DNA from: Diphasiastrum complanatum
Lineage: Eukaryota > Streptophyta > Lycopodiopsida > Lycopodiales > Lycopodiaceae
Direction: 5' to 3'
Assembly (NCBI GenBank): GCA_029204225.1
Contig: CM055112.1
Coordinates: 28,794,703-28,858,702 of the forward strand
Length of the DNA stretch: 64,000 nt
The notes under the pieces were generated by a model. The model worked only from the letters and a program-made list of their open reading frames with translations, was not told the origin of the DNA and did not search any database. Shown here in pieces: positions 23,978 through 34,607 of the stretch (position 1 is the first letter of the stretch; each line of letters opens with the position of its first letter). A program made the translations under genes and the position numbers.

Positions 23978-24440
23978 ATTCGCGGAAGGTGGATTGAATT
24001 CGCGGAGAAGTCGCGAGGGGGAGAAAGTTGAATTCGTGGAAGGTGGATTCGCAGTTGCCCGGGACTCGCGAGTAATCGCAGCAGAAATGGAGAAATGAAA
24101 TCTTCAGATGACTCGTGGAGAAGTCACCGGAAGAACTCGTTGGAAATCATGGAGGAGAAATTAAAATCGTGAAGGAAGTTGCCAGAAATCGCCCGTGAAA
24201 AATCGGCAGTGCCAAAGAAATCGCGTAAGTGGAGAAGTCACGAAGTCAGAATCGAGGGCGTTTGAATTTGTGGAGGTCAGAAGTCGCAGGAGCCAGGGAG
24301 TAACTGCAGGAGAATTCATGGAAAATCGAATTCGTGGTAACTCGTGAAGAATTCGCCAAAATCTGTGAAGAAATCATGTGTGCGGGGGTGTGTGCCTACA
24401 GGAGAATTCATGAGGTGAATTCATGGAGGAATCGCCACGG
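23978..24440. repeat. Degenerate repeats rich in GAATTCGCGGA / GAAGTCGC
   Basis: Variants of gaattcgcgga, gaattcgtgga, gagaagtcgc and gaattcatgga recur about every 20-30 bp. The pattern is irregular, so it is a decayed simple repeat rather than a clean array. Confidence 0.6.
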
Positions 24441-24510
24441 ATTCGTCAGGGGGTTTCTGCGAGTCTGATTTTTCTTGGTTTTTTTTTTTAATTATTTGTT
24501 CATGTAGTCC

Positions 24511-24548
24511 TTAGGGTTAGGGTTTTTGAGGCCCTAGGGTTAGGGCTG
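24511..24548. repeat. Short telomere-like stretch
   Basis: ttagggttagggttttt and ccctagggttaggg lie within 40 bp. This resembles plant telomere repeats but has only two to three units. Confidence 0.4.
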
Positions 24549-25108
24549 GGTGTAGGTGAGATTAGGTCAGTTTTATTTTATTTTATTTAAGGGGTTTTTT
24601 TTTTGCAAAAATTTTAGAATGAAGCAATGAAAAAAAATTAACAAAGAAACTAAACTTCAGAAATGAATTTCTTACCAAAGCTAGGATTTGAACTCTTTCA
24701 CAAGAATTGGCATATATCTCTCAATTCTCAACCAAATTGGCTCAAATTCAAGCTGAGTGTGAGTTCTACAGTCCTGTAGAAATACAGTCTAAAATTAAGC
24801 CAAAAGTACAGCCAAAAATGAAAAAAAGACGGACTGCAAAAACTACCACTAACTAGAAATGGAAGAAAAAACACATAAATGGCCATAACTTGGCCATTAT
24901 AGCTCCAAATCAAAAAATCTGAGTACATCCAAGAAGCTAAACAAAAGATCTATTGATCTACAACAAGAAACTACACAAAAAATTGAAGATTAAATGGTCA
25001 AAAATTGAATCAAATCTTGCTGAAAATTGAAAAAAACAAAAAAACTAGAACAAGAAACTCTACCAAAATTAGCTAAATTCACCAAATATGATGGGGAAAG
25101 GATCTAAT

Positions 25109-25120
25109 GCTCTGATACCA
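25109..25120 (-). promoter_or_regulatory. Possible primer-binding site of a decayed LTR element
   Basis: The minus strand reads TGGTATCAGAGC. AT-rich leader-like DNA lies to its left (24.6-25.1 kb) and a putative LTR to its right (from 25121). No second LTR or coding region was found, so only the site is reported. Confidence 0.4.
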
Positions 25121-25662
25121 AAATTCTCATGTGCCAACCTTTGCATTAAAATATTTAATCCATTCATAAACATCAAATATAGTGGAAATACAAGAAATAA
25201 AAAAAACTAGTCAAAAATAAAAAAGATAGCTAAAAGTAGCAAAACTTCACCAAAATGGGTAAAGATAGAATCCATTATTCATGATTATTGATCATTTCAC
25301 AAGATTAGGCCTGAAACTAGAGCATGATCATAGCTCTTCATGTGCTGCCATGAGCCACTTTCTCCATCAAGAAAGCTCTCAAAGAGAAGCTCCAAGACCT
25401 TTTAAAACTCAAAATTACAAAATGAACAATAGCCTTTAAATTTAGCACGACCTCAGCTATTTATAGTGGTCATTTGTGCCTCTACTATAAGTTTGGGACC
25501 TTATTTGGCTAATTCGGGCCTTACAACCATTATTACAAGTCCACTATTCACAAATATAGCGAGGTTGTTCGAGCCACCTTATTAATTGTCCTAATGACTA
25601 ACTCTAGTCTACTTTAGCTCCATGGCCATATATGGCAATTCATTAGTAAGCTCATGGACTAA

Positions 25663-25914
25663 TTACATGCAGCACATGACAAGTTGTGAATCTGCCAACA
25701 TGTGGAATAGGGACATCAGTATCCAAAGGATTCTGGTTTTGTAATGCTGGGTGTACTTAGTTGAGTAAGTACAAGCAGCAACTAGAGCTTGATCATTGGT
25801 GGCATCAAATCGATACCCATCCTTGGTCTTCCACTTGTCAACAGATGGATCTATGAACTTGAAGTATGCTATTGTTTTAATCTTTTGCAATGCCCTGGTA
25901 ACTGCATTCGGTCC
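25663..25914 (-). CDS. Unrecognised open frame fragment
   Basis: The frame runs from a stop near 25915 and reads PNAVTRALQKIKTIAYFKF, then IDPSVDKWKTKDGYRFDATN and DQALVAACTYSTKYTQHYKT. It has protein-like composition and no low complexity. I do not recognise a family. It could be one exon of a host gene or a decayed gene fragment; no partner exon was found. Confidence 0.25.
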   Translation of the reverse strand, partial: GPNAVTRALQKIKTIAYFKFIDPSVDKWKTKDGYRFDATNDQALVAACTYSTKYTQHYKTRILWILMSLFHMLADSQLVMCCM

Positions 25915-26120
25915 TCAAGGGAAGTCGAAAGTATAGGAGTCTGCTCCAGAAAGATATACATTATAGACATAATTTTTGTCAGGAGGTACCATAAAATGGC
26001 ATGACTGGGACGACATGACTGGAAACTAGTAGAAGTGCTCTCTGGAAAATAGGGCTCGGTTGAGATTTGTAGCAGAGTTTTGGTGGGGCTCGGCTCGGTC
26101 GAGATGGTGATGGGAGGCTC

Positions 26121-26259
26121 GGTTGAGTTGGTGATGGAGACATGCGGTCGAGATGGTGACGGAGACACGCGGTCGAGGTGGTGATGGAGACACGCGGTCA
26201 AGGTGGTGATGGAGACACGCAGTCAAGATGGTGATGAAAACACGCGGTCGAGATGGTGA
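26121..26259. repeat. 25 bp minisatellite, ~5.5 copies
   Basis: Units begin at 26121, 26146, 26171, 26196, 26221 and 26246 (partial), typified by ggtcgaggtggtgatggaga plus cacgc. A looser version extends left to about 26060. Confidence 0.9.
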
Positions 26260-26489
26260 TTTGGAGTACTCGTCGGTGCAAGGCTGAGATGTGAAAGAGA
26301 TGTAAACGATGGCGCTCAGACGAAAATGAAAGTGGAGGAACTTGGCTGAGAACGGCAGAGTTGAGGTTTCAGTTGAGAATGGAATGTAAAACTATGGCTA
26401 TGAAAACAAAGTGTTGAAAAATCATGTCACTATGGAAACGATGGTTTTGGAATGAAAAACGTAGTTTGCAATAGTGAGACTAGAGCTCG

Positions 26490-27011
26490 ACTTTCCCCCC
26501 TACTCCGGACTTTTTCCATCTCCTCTCTTCCTTTGACAGCTCTCTTATGGATGTTTTTGGCCACCTTTTGGGCCCAGGTTCTTTGGATGGTGTAGAGACC
26601 CTTTTAGCTCGGCACCGGGCTCGGTTACCCATTTCTTGTGGAGGTGTGGGTCTTCTCTATACGGTTTCTTCTGCACCTGCAACTTTTCTTGGGAGCTGGG
26701 CTCTTGTCGCCTCTGCTTTGTCTTCTCAGTTCCTTTCTGGCTTTTGCCCTCTCTTGGCGGATTGCATTGCTCATGTGGATAGCGGTTCTCTGCCTTTCCA
26801 GCACCTCCTCATCACTGCGCGAGAGCTCTTCCCCCTCTCTGCCCAAGCTTGTCTTCCTCCTTTTGAGCAACTCCTCACTTTCAGTTCAGATCACCTGCAA
26901 GAGATCCTCTTGGAGTGCGTGCACAAGCATACCCTTTCCAGCATGCTCTTTGAGGCTCCTTCCGCGTTGCATCGAGCTCGGCTTCTTTCTTGTGCAGGTC
27001 CTGGTGCCAGG
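26490..27011 (+). pseudogene. LINE-like (non-LTR retrotransposon) remnant, left part
   Basis: A plus-strand frame from about 26547 reads LLARHRARLPISCGGVGLL, APATFLGSWALVASAL and later RARLLSCAGPGAR. This pattern (LP-x-GG-x-GL ... A-x-LGSWA ... S-GPGA) is found downstream of reverse transcriptase in some non-LTR retrotransposon proteins. It is interrupted by Copia-3 at 27012 and resumes at 32795 with RAWLSTRPVIPSFRLSS, in frame across the insertion. The reverse transcriptase itself is not present in the window. Identification is from motif memory, so moderate. Confidence 0.5.
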
Positions 27012-27664
27012 TGTGAAAAATTGTCAACTAGTAGTATTTTCCTAACTTGAGATTTTGTAGGCCTATGGCCAAATAAAAGTTAGAGATAGGTTCATACATG
27101 TATGTAGAGGCCCAAAGTATGTGTACACTACTTTTGAGGTCACATTAATTAGAGGAGGTCGAGTGTGGAGCTCTTCTATTGGCTCATAATTTGGTGCATT
27201 CCTATTTGACCAAATTTCTAGGTATATGGGTGAATCCTATTGGACCCCAATTTTAGCCTATCATAAGACAAGTGGCCAAGAGGCACTATGGCTGCTATAA
27301 ATAGCCATCTCCACGAGTATGTACACATCTCATTTTCATTCTATTGAATGAATGTTATGCTCTTTGAAGATCCATCTTCTTCTCTCTCACTTTTTTGTTC
27401 ATATCTTGCATTCTAGCCACTAGAATTGTGATTTCTTTGTTGCTATGGCTTCACACGTGTGAAATGCAGGTTGTAGGCTCTGAAGTACGGACAGGGACAG
27501 CAAGTTTCTGTTTGTGGAAGCTTATGATCAGATTTTGATGTTTAGTTGATGTTTAGTATGCTTAACATCACAATTTCTATCATTTTTTCAATCTAGATGT
27601 GCATAACTTCCATGGCCAAGATCTTTATGAAACTTTAGCATCTTTTGGATCTGAGTTTTTCACA
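27012..27664 (+). repeat. Copia-3 5' LTR (653 bp)
   Basis: It contains a TATA box (ctataaatag, 27294-27304) that would start the genomic RNA, and the palindrome tcacacgtgtga near 27450 followed by a CAGG...AGTACGGACAG module. Confidence 0.95.
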
Positions 27665-27676
27665 TGGTATCAGAGC
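27665..27676 (+). promoter_or_regulatory. Copia-3 primer-binding site
   Basis: TGGTATCAGAGC directly abuts the 5' LTR end CACA, the initiator Met tRNA type. Confidence 0.9.
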
Positions 27677-28273
27677 ATTAGGCGGCCAAATGTGCAGGTT
27701 TTGCCAGATTTAGAAGAGATTTGTGGGCGAGTTTGCTTTTGTAGCATTCCAATCAAGTTTCTAGCTAAAAATCTTGTTGATTTATGTGTAGAAATTGGAT
27801 CTTTGTGATCAAAACATCATTTGTATGCATTTCAATTGAAGTAGGGCGAATTCCCTCTATACTTATCAGAATAAGGAGACAAAAATTGTTTTGGAAAGAG
27901 GGAGATGCAAGATCCAACAAGATCCTATTAGTTTTCCATTCTAGCATATAGTTTTTTGATTCAATTTCTTGCTTCTTCATGTCAAAAACTTCAAAATTGA
28001 TGTAACCCTCTGATTTTCAGTTTGCTGAATGATTCAAGAGTGTATTTCAATCTTAGGAGTGAGGGAAAAGCAAGTATATTGAGGTTTGGTCTTGGTTTGA
28101 TCAAGAAATCATAAAACTAGTGGCTAAAATTGAGAAAAAAGTGAGGAAAAGAGAGAAAAAGTAAGGTTTTAGGTTCCAAATCTTTGTGATTTCTTCTTGT
28201 GGTTCATTTGTTGATTCAAGAGAGTGCTTAGTGCATTGGAACAGGTCAAAGATCAGAGATCAATCATTGCAAC
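27677..28273 (+). other. Copia-3 leader (non-coding)
   Basis: About 600 bp of AT-rich untranslated leader between the primer site and the gag ATG. Confidence 0.7.
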
Positions 28274-31200
28274 ATGGCTACAAATGGAGGCTACATGTTG
28301 GAAAGCAATGATAGGCTTACCTCCCTCAACTATTCTACTTGGAAAGTAAGGATGGAGTCTTTGCTTGAGATGAATGAGTTGATGGATATTGTTGTAGGTG
28401 TGGAGGAGAGACCTTTGGCACCTCAAGAACAATTGAGGTATGACAAGAGGGCAAAGAAAGCCCTTCACATGATCAAGATGAATGTGACAAATGAGCTTAT
28501 CAAAGAGGTTGGTAAGTGCACATCATCTAGTGAAGCTTGGGAAGCCTTGAAGAAGGTTTATGAATCCAAGTCTACTTCTAGAGTGTTGACTTTAAGAAGG
28601 CAAATCTTTTCTTGTATGCAAAAGAAGAGTGAGAATGGACATGCTTTTGTTTTGAGAGTTAAAGCATTGAATGATGAGTTAGCATGCATTAATGATGGCA
28701 TAAATAATGAGGAGCTTGTTCAAGTGATTCTCAATGGCTTGTTGGATGATCATGCTAATCTTGTTCAAAGTTATGCTATCCAAAAATGTTTACCAAGTGT
28801 TGGAGACTTGCAAGAGGTCTTGTTGGCTGAAGAATTCAGGTTGCAAACAAGAGTGGGAGCATCTTCTACATCTCAAGGAGGAGAAGAGGAGGCAATGTTC
28901 TCTAAAGGCAAGTTCAAGGGCAAAGGTAAAAGCAATTGGTCTAAAGGGCAAGACCAAGGTGAGCACTCTACTTTTGGCAAAAAGAAGGATAGATCTAAGC
29001 TAAAATGTTTCTATTGTGGAGTCAAAGGGCATTTTGCTAGTGATTGTTTTAAGAAAAAGAGGGATCAAGGGGAAAAGCAAACCAATCTAACTATTGATGA
29101 GGGTGGGGATGAGCTTCTTTCAAATGATGCTTTTGTTATGTCATCTTGCTTGTTGGCTAATCATGGAGACATTGATCCTTGGTGGATTGATAGTGGAGCC
29201 ACTTCTCATATGACATATCATAAAGAGTATTTTTCATCTTTAATGGCATTTGATGGTGATAGGAAGGTAATCTATACCGCAAATGATGGTGAGTGTGCAA
29301 TCAAGGGGATTGGCACAATTCCTATTTCACTTTCTACAAATAGGAATATAGAATTGAAAGATGTTTTGCTCATTCCATCCATTACCAAGAACTTACTTAG
29401 TGTAAGCCAAATGCTTGACAAAGGATTCAAAGTTGAGTTTGATGGTGATGCTTGCTTGATCAAAAAGGGGTGTAGTATCATTGCAAAAGGGAAAAGGCAA
29501 GGGAAATTGTTCAAGCTTGATGCATGTGTTGTTGCTAACCAAGTTGGATGCATGGCAAATGAACAAATGTCAATTCAAGAGGTATGGCATAAAAGGATGG
29601 GACATCTCAACTACAAGGCCTTGGAGGAAATAGCCAAAAAGGAGGTAGTAAGGGGACTTCCCAAGTCTCTTACTTGCTTGAATCATGTTTGTGAAGAATG
29701 TGCTTTGTCTAAATCACATAGATTGCCATATACTAGATCTATATCTAGATCTAAGATGCCTTTTTCTCTCTTGCATTCGGATATTCATGGTGTTACTACA
29801 ATTAGCAATGGAGGTGCTAAGATGTATGTAACTTTCATTGATGATTTTAGTAGATTTTGTTGGGTTTATCTACTAAAGAGCAAGGATGAGGTGTTTGATG
29901 TGTTTGTCAAGTTCAAAGTTGCTATTGAGACTCAATTTACAACCAAAATCAAATGCTTGAGGAGCGACAATGGTGGTGAATACATTTCTAACAAATTCAA
30001 AGCCTTTTGTGATGAGCATGGGATCAAGAGGGAGTACACATGTCCAAGAACACCACAACAAAATGGAGTGGCCGAGAGGAAGAATAGAACCTTGTGTGAG
30101 AGTGCAAAGGCAATGAGATTGAATGCTAATCTTCCTAAACCTTTTTGGAGTGATGCTTTGTTGTGTGCAAATTTCCTTTGCAATAGATGGCCAAGTGTTG
30201 TATTGGAAGGAAAAACCCCTTTTGAAGCTTTGTTTGGTACGAAGCCTAATGTCAAGTTTCTAAGAACTTTTGGATGCATTTGCTACTTCAACATTACTCT
30301 TGATGATAGAACTAAGGAGGATCCATCTTCAAGAAAGGGCATTTTTGTTGGTTATAGTGAAGTAAGCAAAGCATATAGGATTTATGTTCCTTCAATCAAG
30401 AAAGTGTTCACAAGTAGGGATGTCATTTTTGATGAAAGTAACATTCCAAAAGTTGTTTCAAGTGATGATGGTGTTGTTGCAACTAATGTGCTTGATGACA
30501 ATGGAGTTGATGACACATTGGATGTGGATGTTGAAGAAGCCTCTTCAAGTCAAATTCCAAGGAGAACTCCAAGGCATAAAGTGAAACCCTCAAGGCTCAC
30601 TTATGATGGCAAAGGTAAGCAAGTGGTGGATGGATCCAACTATGCTTTCCTAACTTCTTTTGATGTACCTTCATGTGTAGATGAAGCAAGGCAAAAAGAG
30701 GAATGGATCCAAGCAATGGATCTTGAGTTTGAAGCACTTATGAAGAACAACACATGGAGATTGGTGGAGCTTCCAAAGGGCAAAAGTGCAATTGGATGCA
30801 AATGGATCTTCAAGGTAAAGACAAATCAAGATGGATCTATCAACAAGTTCAAGGCAAGGTTGGTGGCTAAAGGTTATGCTCAAGAGCATGGCATTGACTA
30901 TGAGGAAACCTTTGCACCCGTGGCAAAGATGGTGAGCATAAGAGTAATCATTTCCCTTGCAACTCTTTATGGATGGGATCTTTGGCAATTAGACATTTCT
31001 AATGCTTTCTTGAATGGTGATCTTGAAGAGGAAGTCTACATGGAGCAACCCGAGAGCTATGTTTCTCATAGCAAGCCTAATCATGTGTGTTTTCTACAAA
31101 AAAAGTTTGTATGGTCTTAAGCAAGCACCAAGGAGTTGGTATGCTAGGCTTAACTCTTTTCTACTTTCTCAAAACTTCACTATGAGTGAGTATGATCATT

Positions 31201-32123
31201 CACTTTACTTTAGAATTAGTGCTAATGATGTTACAATCCTTCTAATTTATGTGGATGACATTATTTTAAGTGGAGGGAACAAGGAAGATATAGAAGATAT
31301 CAAGAAAGCACTAAAAAAGGAATTTGAAGTGCATGATCTTGGTCTTTTGAGCTATATCTTAGGAATAGAAGTAATTAGAACTTCTCAAATCACTTTTATT
31401 TCACAAGAGAAGTATGCTATTTCTATTCTCAATAGATTTCATATGGTAGATGCAAATCCTATTGATACACCTATGGAATCACATGTAAAGCTAACTATAA
31501 GAGGTAATGAAAGATCCTTCGAGGACATTACTCTCTATAGGAAGCTAATAGGTTCTCTTATATATCTAACCATCACAAGACCTGATTTATCTTATTGTGT
31601 TGGTAGATTAAGCCAATTCATGCAAGATCCTAGCATAGAACATTGGAAACTAGGAAAGAGGATCTTGAGATACATCTCGGGAACAAAAGATTTTGGCATT
31701 GTTTATAGAGGCTCATCACCTAACTTATTTGGTTTTTCAGATTCAGATTTTGCAGGAGACCTTATGGATAGAAAATCCATAAATGCACATGCTATTTTCA
31801 TAGGTGATGGAGCTATCTCATGGATGTCGAAGAAACAAGCAACTATATCACTTTCTTCTAGTGAGGCCGAGTACAAAGCTTTGACATCATGCACAAAGGA
31901 GATGGTGTGGATCAAGAGGATGATTATGGAGCTTCATTTGCTGGATTTTTCAGAGAGTCCAATCATCTTTTGTGACAACCTTTCAGCCCAAAGTCTAGCA
32001 AGCAATCCGGTTTTCCATGCAAGGAGCAAACATATCGAGGTGGCTTACCATTTTGTGAGAGAACAAGTGTTGTATTTTTCAAGCATAGAACAAGTCTTGG
32101 TGTACTTTCTAAATCTATGCTAA
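28274..32123 (+). pseudogene. Copia-3 gag-pol polyprotein, one frameshift and damaged 3' end
   Basis: The first frame (28274-31120, 948 codons) carries GAG (LNYSTWKVRMESLL near residue 20), the zinc knuckle CFYCGVKGHFASDC (about 244), protease WWIDSGATSHM (about 304), GAG-pre-integrase VWHKRMGHLNY (about 437), integrase (LLHSDIHGV, LRSDNGGEY, NGVAERKNRT) and the start of reverse transcriptase (GCKWIFKVKTNQDGSINKF). At 31098-31104 a run of seven A shifts the frame. The second frame continues with YGLKQAPRSWYARL, YVDDIILSG and RNase H (DSDFAGDLMDRKS, SKKQATISLSSSEAEYKAL, ARSKHIEVAYHFVRE). The extreme RNase H end is altered: after VREQVLY the usual end motif is lost. Autonomous activity is thus doubtful despite recent insertion. 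Confidence 0.92.
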
Positions 32124-32141
32124 AACTAGTTGAAGAGGGAG

Positions 32142-32794
32142 TGTGAAAAATTGTCAACTAGTAGTATTTTCCTAACTTGAGATTTTGTAGGCCTATGGCC
32201 AAATAAAAGTTAGAGATAGGTTCATACATGTATGTAGAGGCCCAAAGTATGTGTACACTACTTTTGAGGTCACATTAATTAGAGGAGGTCGAGTGTGGAG
32301 CTCTTCTATTGGCTCATAATTTGGTGCATTCCTATTTGACCAAATTTCTAGGTATATGGGTGAATCCTATTGGACCCCAATTTTAGCCTATCATAAGACA
32401 AGTGGCCAAGAGGCACTATGGCTGCTATAAATAGCCATCTCCACGAGTATGTACACATCTCATTTTCATTCTATTGAATGAATGTTATGCTCTTTGAAGA
32501 TCCATCTTCTTCTCTCTCACTTTTTTGTTCATATCTTGCATTCTAGCCACTAGAATTGTGATTTCTTTGTTGCTATGGCTTCACACGTGTGAAATGCAGG
32601 TTGTAGGCTCTGAAGTACGGACAGGGACAGCAAGTTTCTGTTTGTGGAAGCTTATGATCAGATTTTGATGTTTAGTTGATGTTTAGTATGCTTAACATCA
32701 CAATTTCTATCATTTTTTCAATCTAGATGTGCATAACTTCCATGGCCAAGATCTTTATGAAACTTTAGCATCTTTTGGATCTGAGTTTTTCACA
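32142..32794 (+). repeat. Copia-3 3' LTR (653 bp)
   Basis: Same length as, and apparently identical to, 27012-27664. It is followed by CCAGG. Confidence 0.95.
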
Positions 32795-33330
32795 CCAGGG
32801 CTTGGCTGTCAACTCGGCCTGTTATTCCTTCCTTCCGGTTGTCTTCGACCATCAGCAAAAATAAAAGTGCATAAACTATGATGATGTCCGTGGACTGACT
32901 GCAGCAGATCAGAAAGGTGAAGAGGTGGTGAGTCGGCTAATGAAGGGAGATGAGATGTAACAGACCCAACCACCATCACCCATTGTAGAATAGATAGGGC
33001 ATGAGCACGTTGCAGGGCAATGGAAACACGTTGCTTGAAAGAAGCCATGAGAATATAACCAGGAATACCTTGACGCTCTGCCGCCTTATAGGGAAGAGTG
33101 GGATGCGGAAGAAGGAAGTACATGAGACTGCTCTCTGAGGACATGGGATCCTCCATCTTTGGCTATAGCGGCCGCTGCATCTCTGACAACATCATGCGTG
33201 GTTGTGCGCTCACTCCTAGAAGGACAACGGAGGAGGTGGATAGCAAGAGCATCAATAGGGTGACCACAAACACACCTGGAGAGACCCAAGACCGAAGGAT
33301 GAGGAAGCCCCAAGCGAAGACGAAGAGCAG
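32795..33330 (-). pseudogene. LINE-like remnant, right part, partly inverted
   Basis: 32800-32860 continues the plus-strand frame of the left part for about 20 codons (RAWLSTRPVIPSFRLSS). From about 33330 down to 32880 the minus strand encodes what should follow: LGLPHPSVLGLSRCVCGHPI, then DALAIHLLRCPSRSERTTTH and DVVRDAAAAIA. This is the C-x-C...H-x-x-x-C plus H-D-x-V motif at the C-terminus of many non-LTR element proteins. The two parts are in opposite orientation, so a local inversion happened in this remnant, independent of Copia-3. Frames are broken. Confidence 0.5.
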
Positions 33331-33339
33331 TGGTGAATA

Positions 33340-34600
33340 AGATGTGGATTAATCTTAACTTTACTGCAAGCTTCGCTCTTGTTTGAGCCTACTTTTGTTT
33401 AAACTTTCCCTTCGGGGTGTATATATCTTTTTCATCAATGTACCTACTACTTTTTCCTATGAATAAATGCACCAGGGTGTGTTTCAAAATGATAGACAAC
33501 CATTACACCTTTTGTACCTACTTTGACTTTAAACGAAATGACTCTAGTGCAATATTTTGGTGCTTTCTCATAACACTACAAACTCAAAGCCTTGGAAACA
33601 TCAAATTCAATCTTCTTATACCTAGACTTTGCATCCTGATCTCTAACATCCAATAAACTCACACATTAGGATTTACTTTTGGCCATTATTTTGCATTTGG
33701 AATTTGGTGACTCAACGTAACGAGGCTCCAAAAAGTTGATGGCATCAGCAGGAAGAGGTTACAGATGTAACCTTCTTATGCTGACATCGCCAGTAGTAAG
33801 GCCACACAAAACCTTCATCGCCAGTAGTAAGGCCACACAAAACCTTGATGCTGCACGGAAACATATCAAAAAACTAAAAAAGAAAAATGAATATCCACCA
33901 CGCCTTGAAGTTAACCAATCTCGTCAACAATATATGGAACCTGACTCCCCCTACTGGGCTTCCCAAGTTATCTATCGAGTGGAACTTGCTCGACTCGGCT
34001 AGTTTCACATCACTATGCCTGATATGTTTCTCTGAGTCCAAGGCAGGGCCAAAAGACACACTTGCATATTCGACCTCTCTAGAATCTCACCTTATTCTAG
34101 CAAAGCCTCAAGGCGACAAAGTAAGTTGACTCCCCAAAGGTACCTTTTTAGCAAAAAAGTCAGAGGAATCATGTTTAGCTGTGTGAAAGCGGTTGTTTCC
34201 TGGAGCGCTCGCGCGGTATAGAGATAGATGGATCGATCCATCCATTTTAGCTGTAGAGTTTGCGATCGATTGCATCATCATCATCATCATCGTGCAGGAA
34301 TAATCAGTAGACATTGGGAATTTGCGCTAAGCATTCATAGTTTTCATGAATTTGTAGTTTGATGGAGGCTGTAGTTTCATAGCAGGTTATAGCGGCAAAA
34401 AACAGCAGTTGCAAATATTTCTTTTCGAAAGATAGATTTGGATTCAAGGCAATTGTGGCTCTTGTTGTAGGATGCGTTGGAAAAAAGGGGAAAGAGGATG
34501 GCTGCTGGTTACTGGCGCAAACAGGGTGTTGGACATGGTGGTTTTGTCACCATATCTGTGTTTTGAGCAAGCTATGGGGAAGAATGAGAGCGTGAGGATT
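33340..34600. other. Intergenic, upstream of the host gene
   Basis: No gene recognised. It holds a 31 bp duplication (33785-33846) and an (ATC)n-like stretch near 34272-34291. The last few hundred bases presumably include the promoter and 5' untranslated region of the gene starting at 34608; I see no unambiguous TATA box. Confidence 0.45.
33785..33846. repeat. 31 bp tandem duplication
   Basis: Two adjacent exact copies of catcgccagtagtaaggcca plus cacaaaacctt. Confidence 0.92.
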
Positions 34601-34607
34601 TGAAGGA

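Larger units (their letters stand above)
27007..32799 (+). mobile_element. Copia-3: young Ty1/copia element inside a LINE-like remnant
   Basis: The target duplication CCAGG lies at 27007-27011 and 32795-32799. LTRs are 27012-27664 and 32142-32794, both 653 bp, with TGTGAAAAA...TTTTTCACA ends. I found no difference between them by eye. The primer-binding site is 27665-27676 and the polypurine tract (gaagagggag) ends at 32141. Gag-pol fills 28274-32123, with a frameshift near 31100 and a damaged RNase H end. LTR identity implies a very recent insertion. Confidence 0.95.

Noticed and set aside
24511-24548. Interstitial telomere array
   Set aside because: Only two or three short TTAGGG-like units; chance or a minor remnant is more likely.
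26121-26259. CRISPR-like regularly spaced repeats
   Set aside because: The units are directly adjacent without unique spacers, so it is a minisatellite in a plant genome.
26547-27050. A host protein-coding gene at 26.5-27.0 kb
   Set aside because: The motif pattern resembles the region downstream of reverse transcriptase in non-LTR elements, it resumes across the Copia-3 insertion, and its frame breaks soon after.
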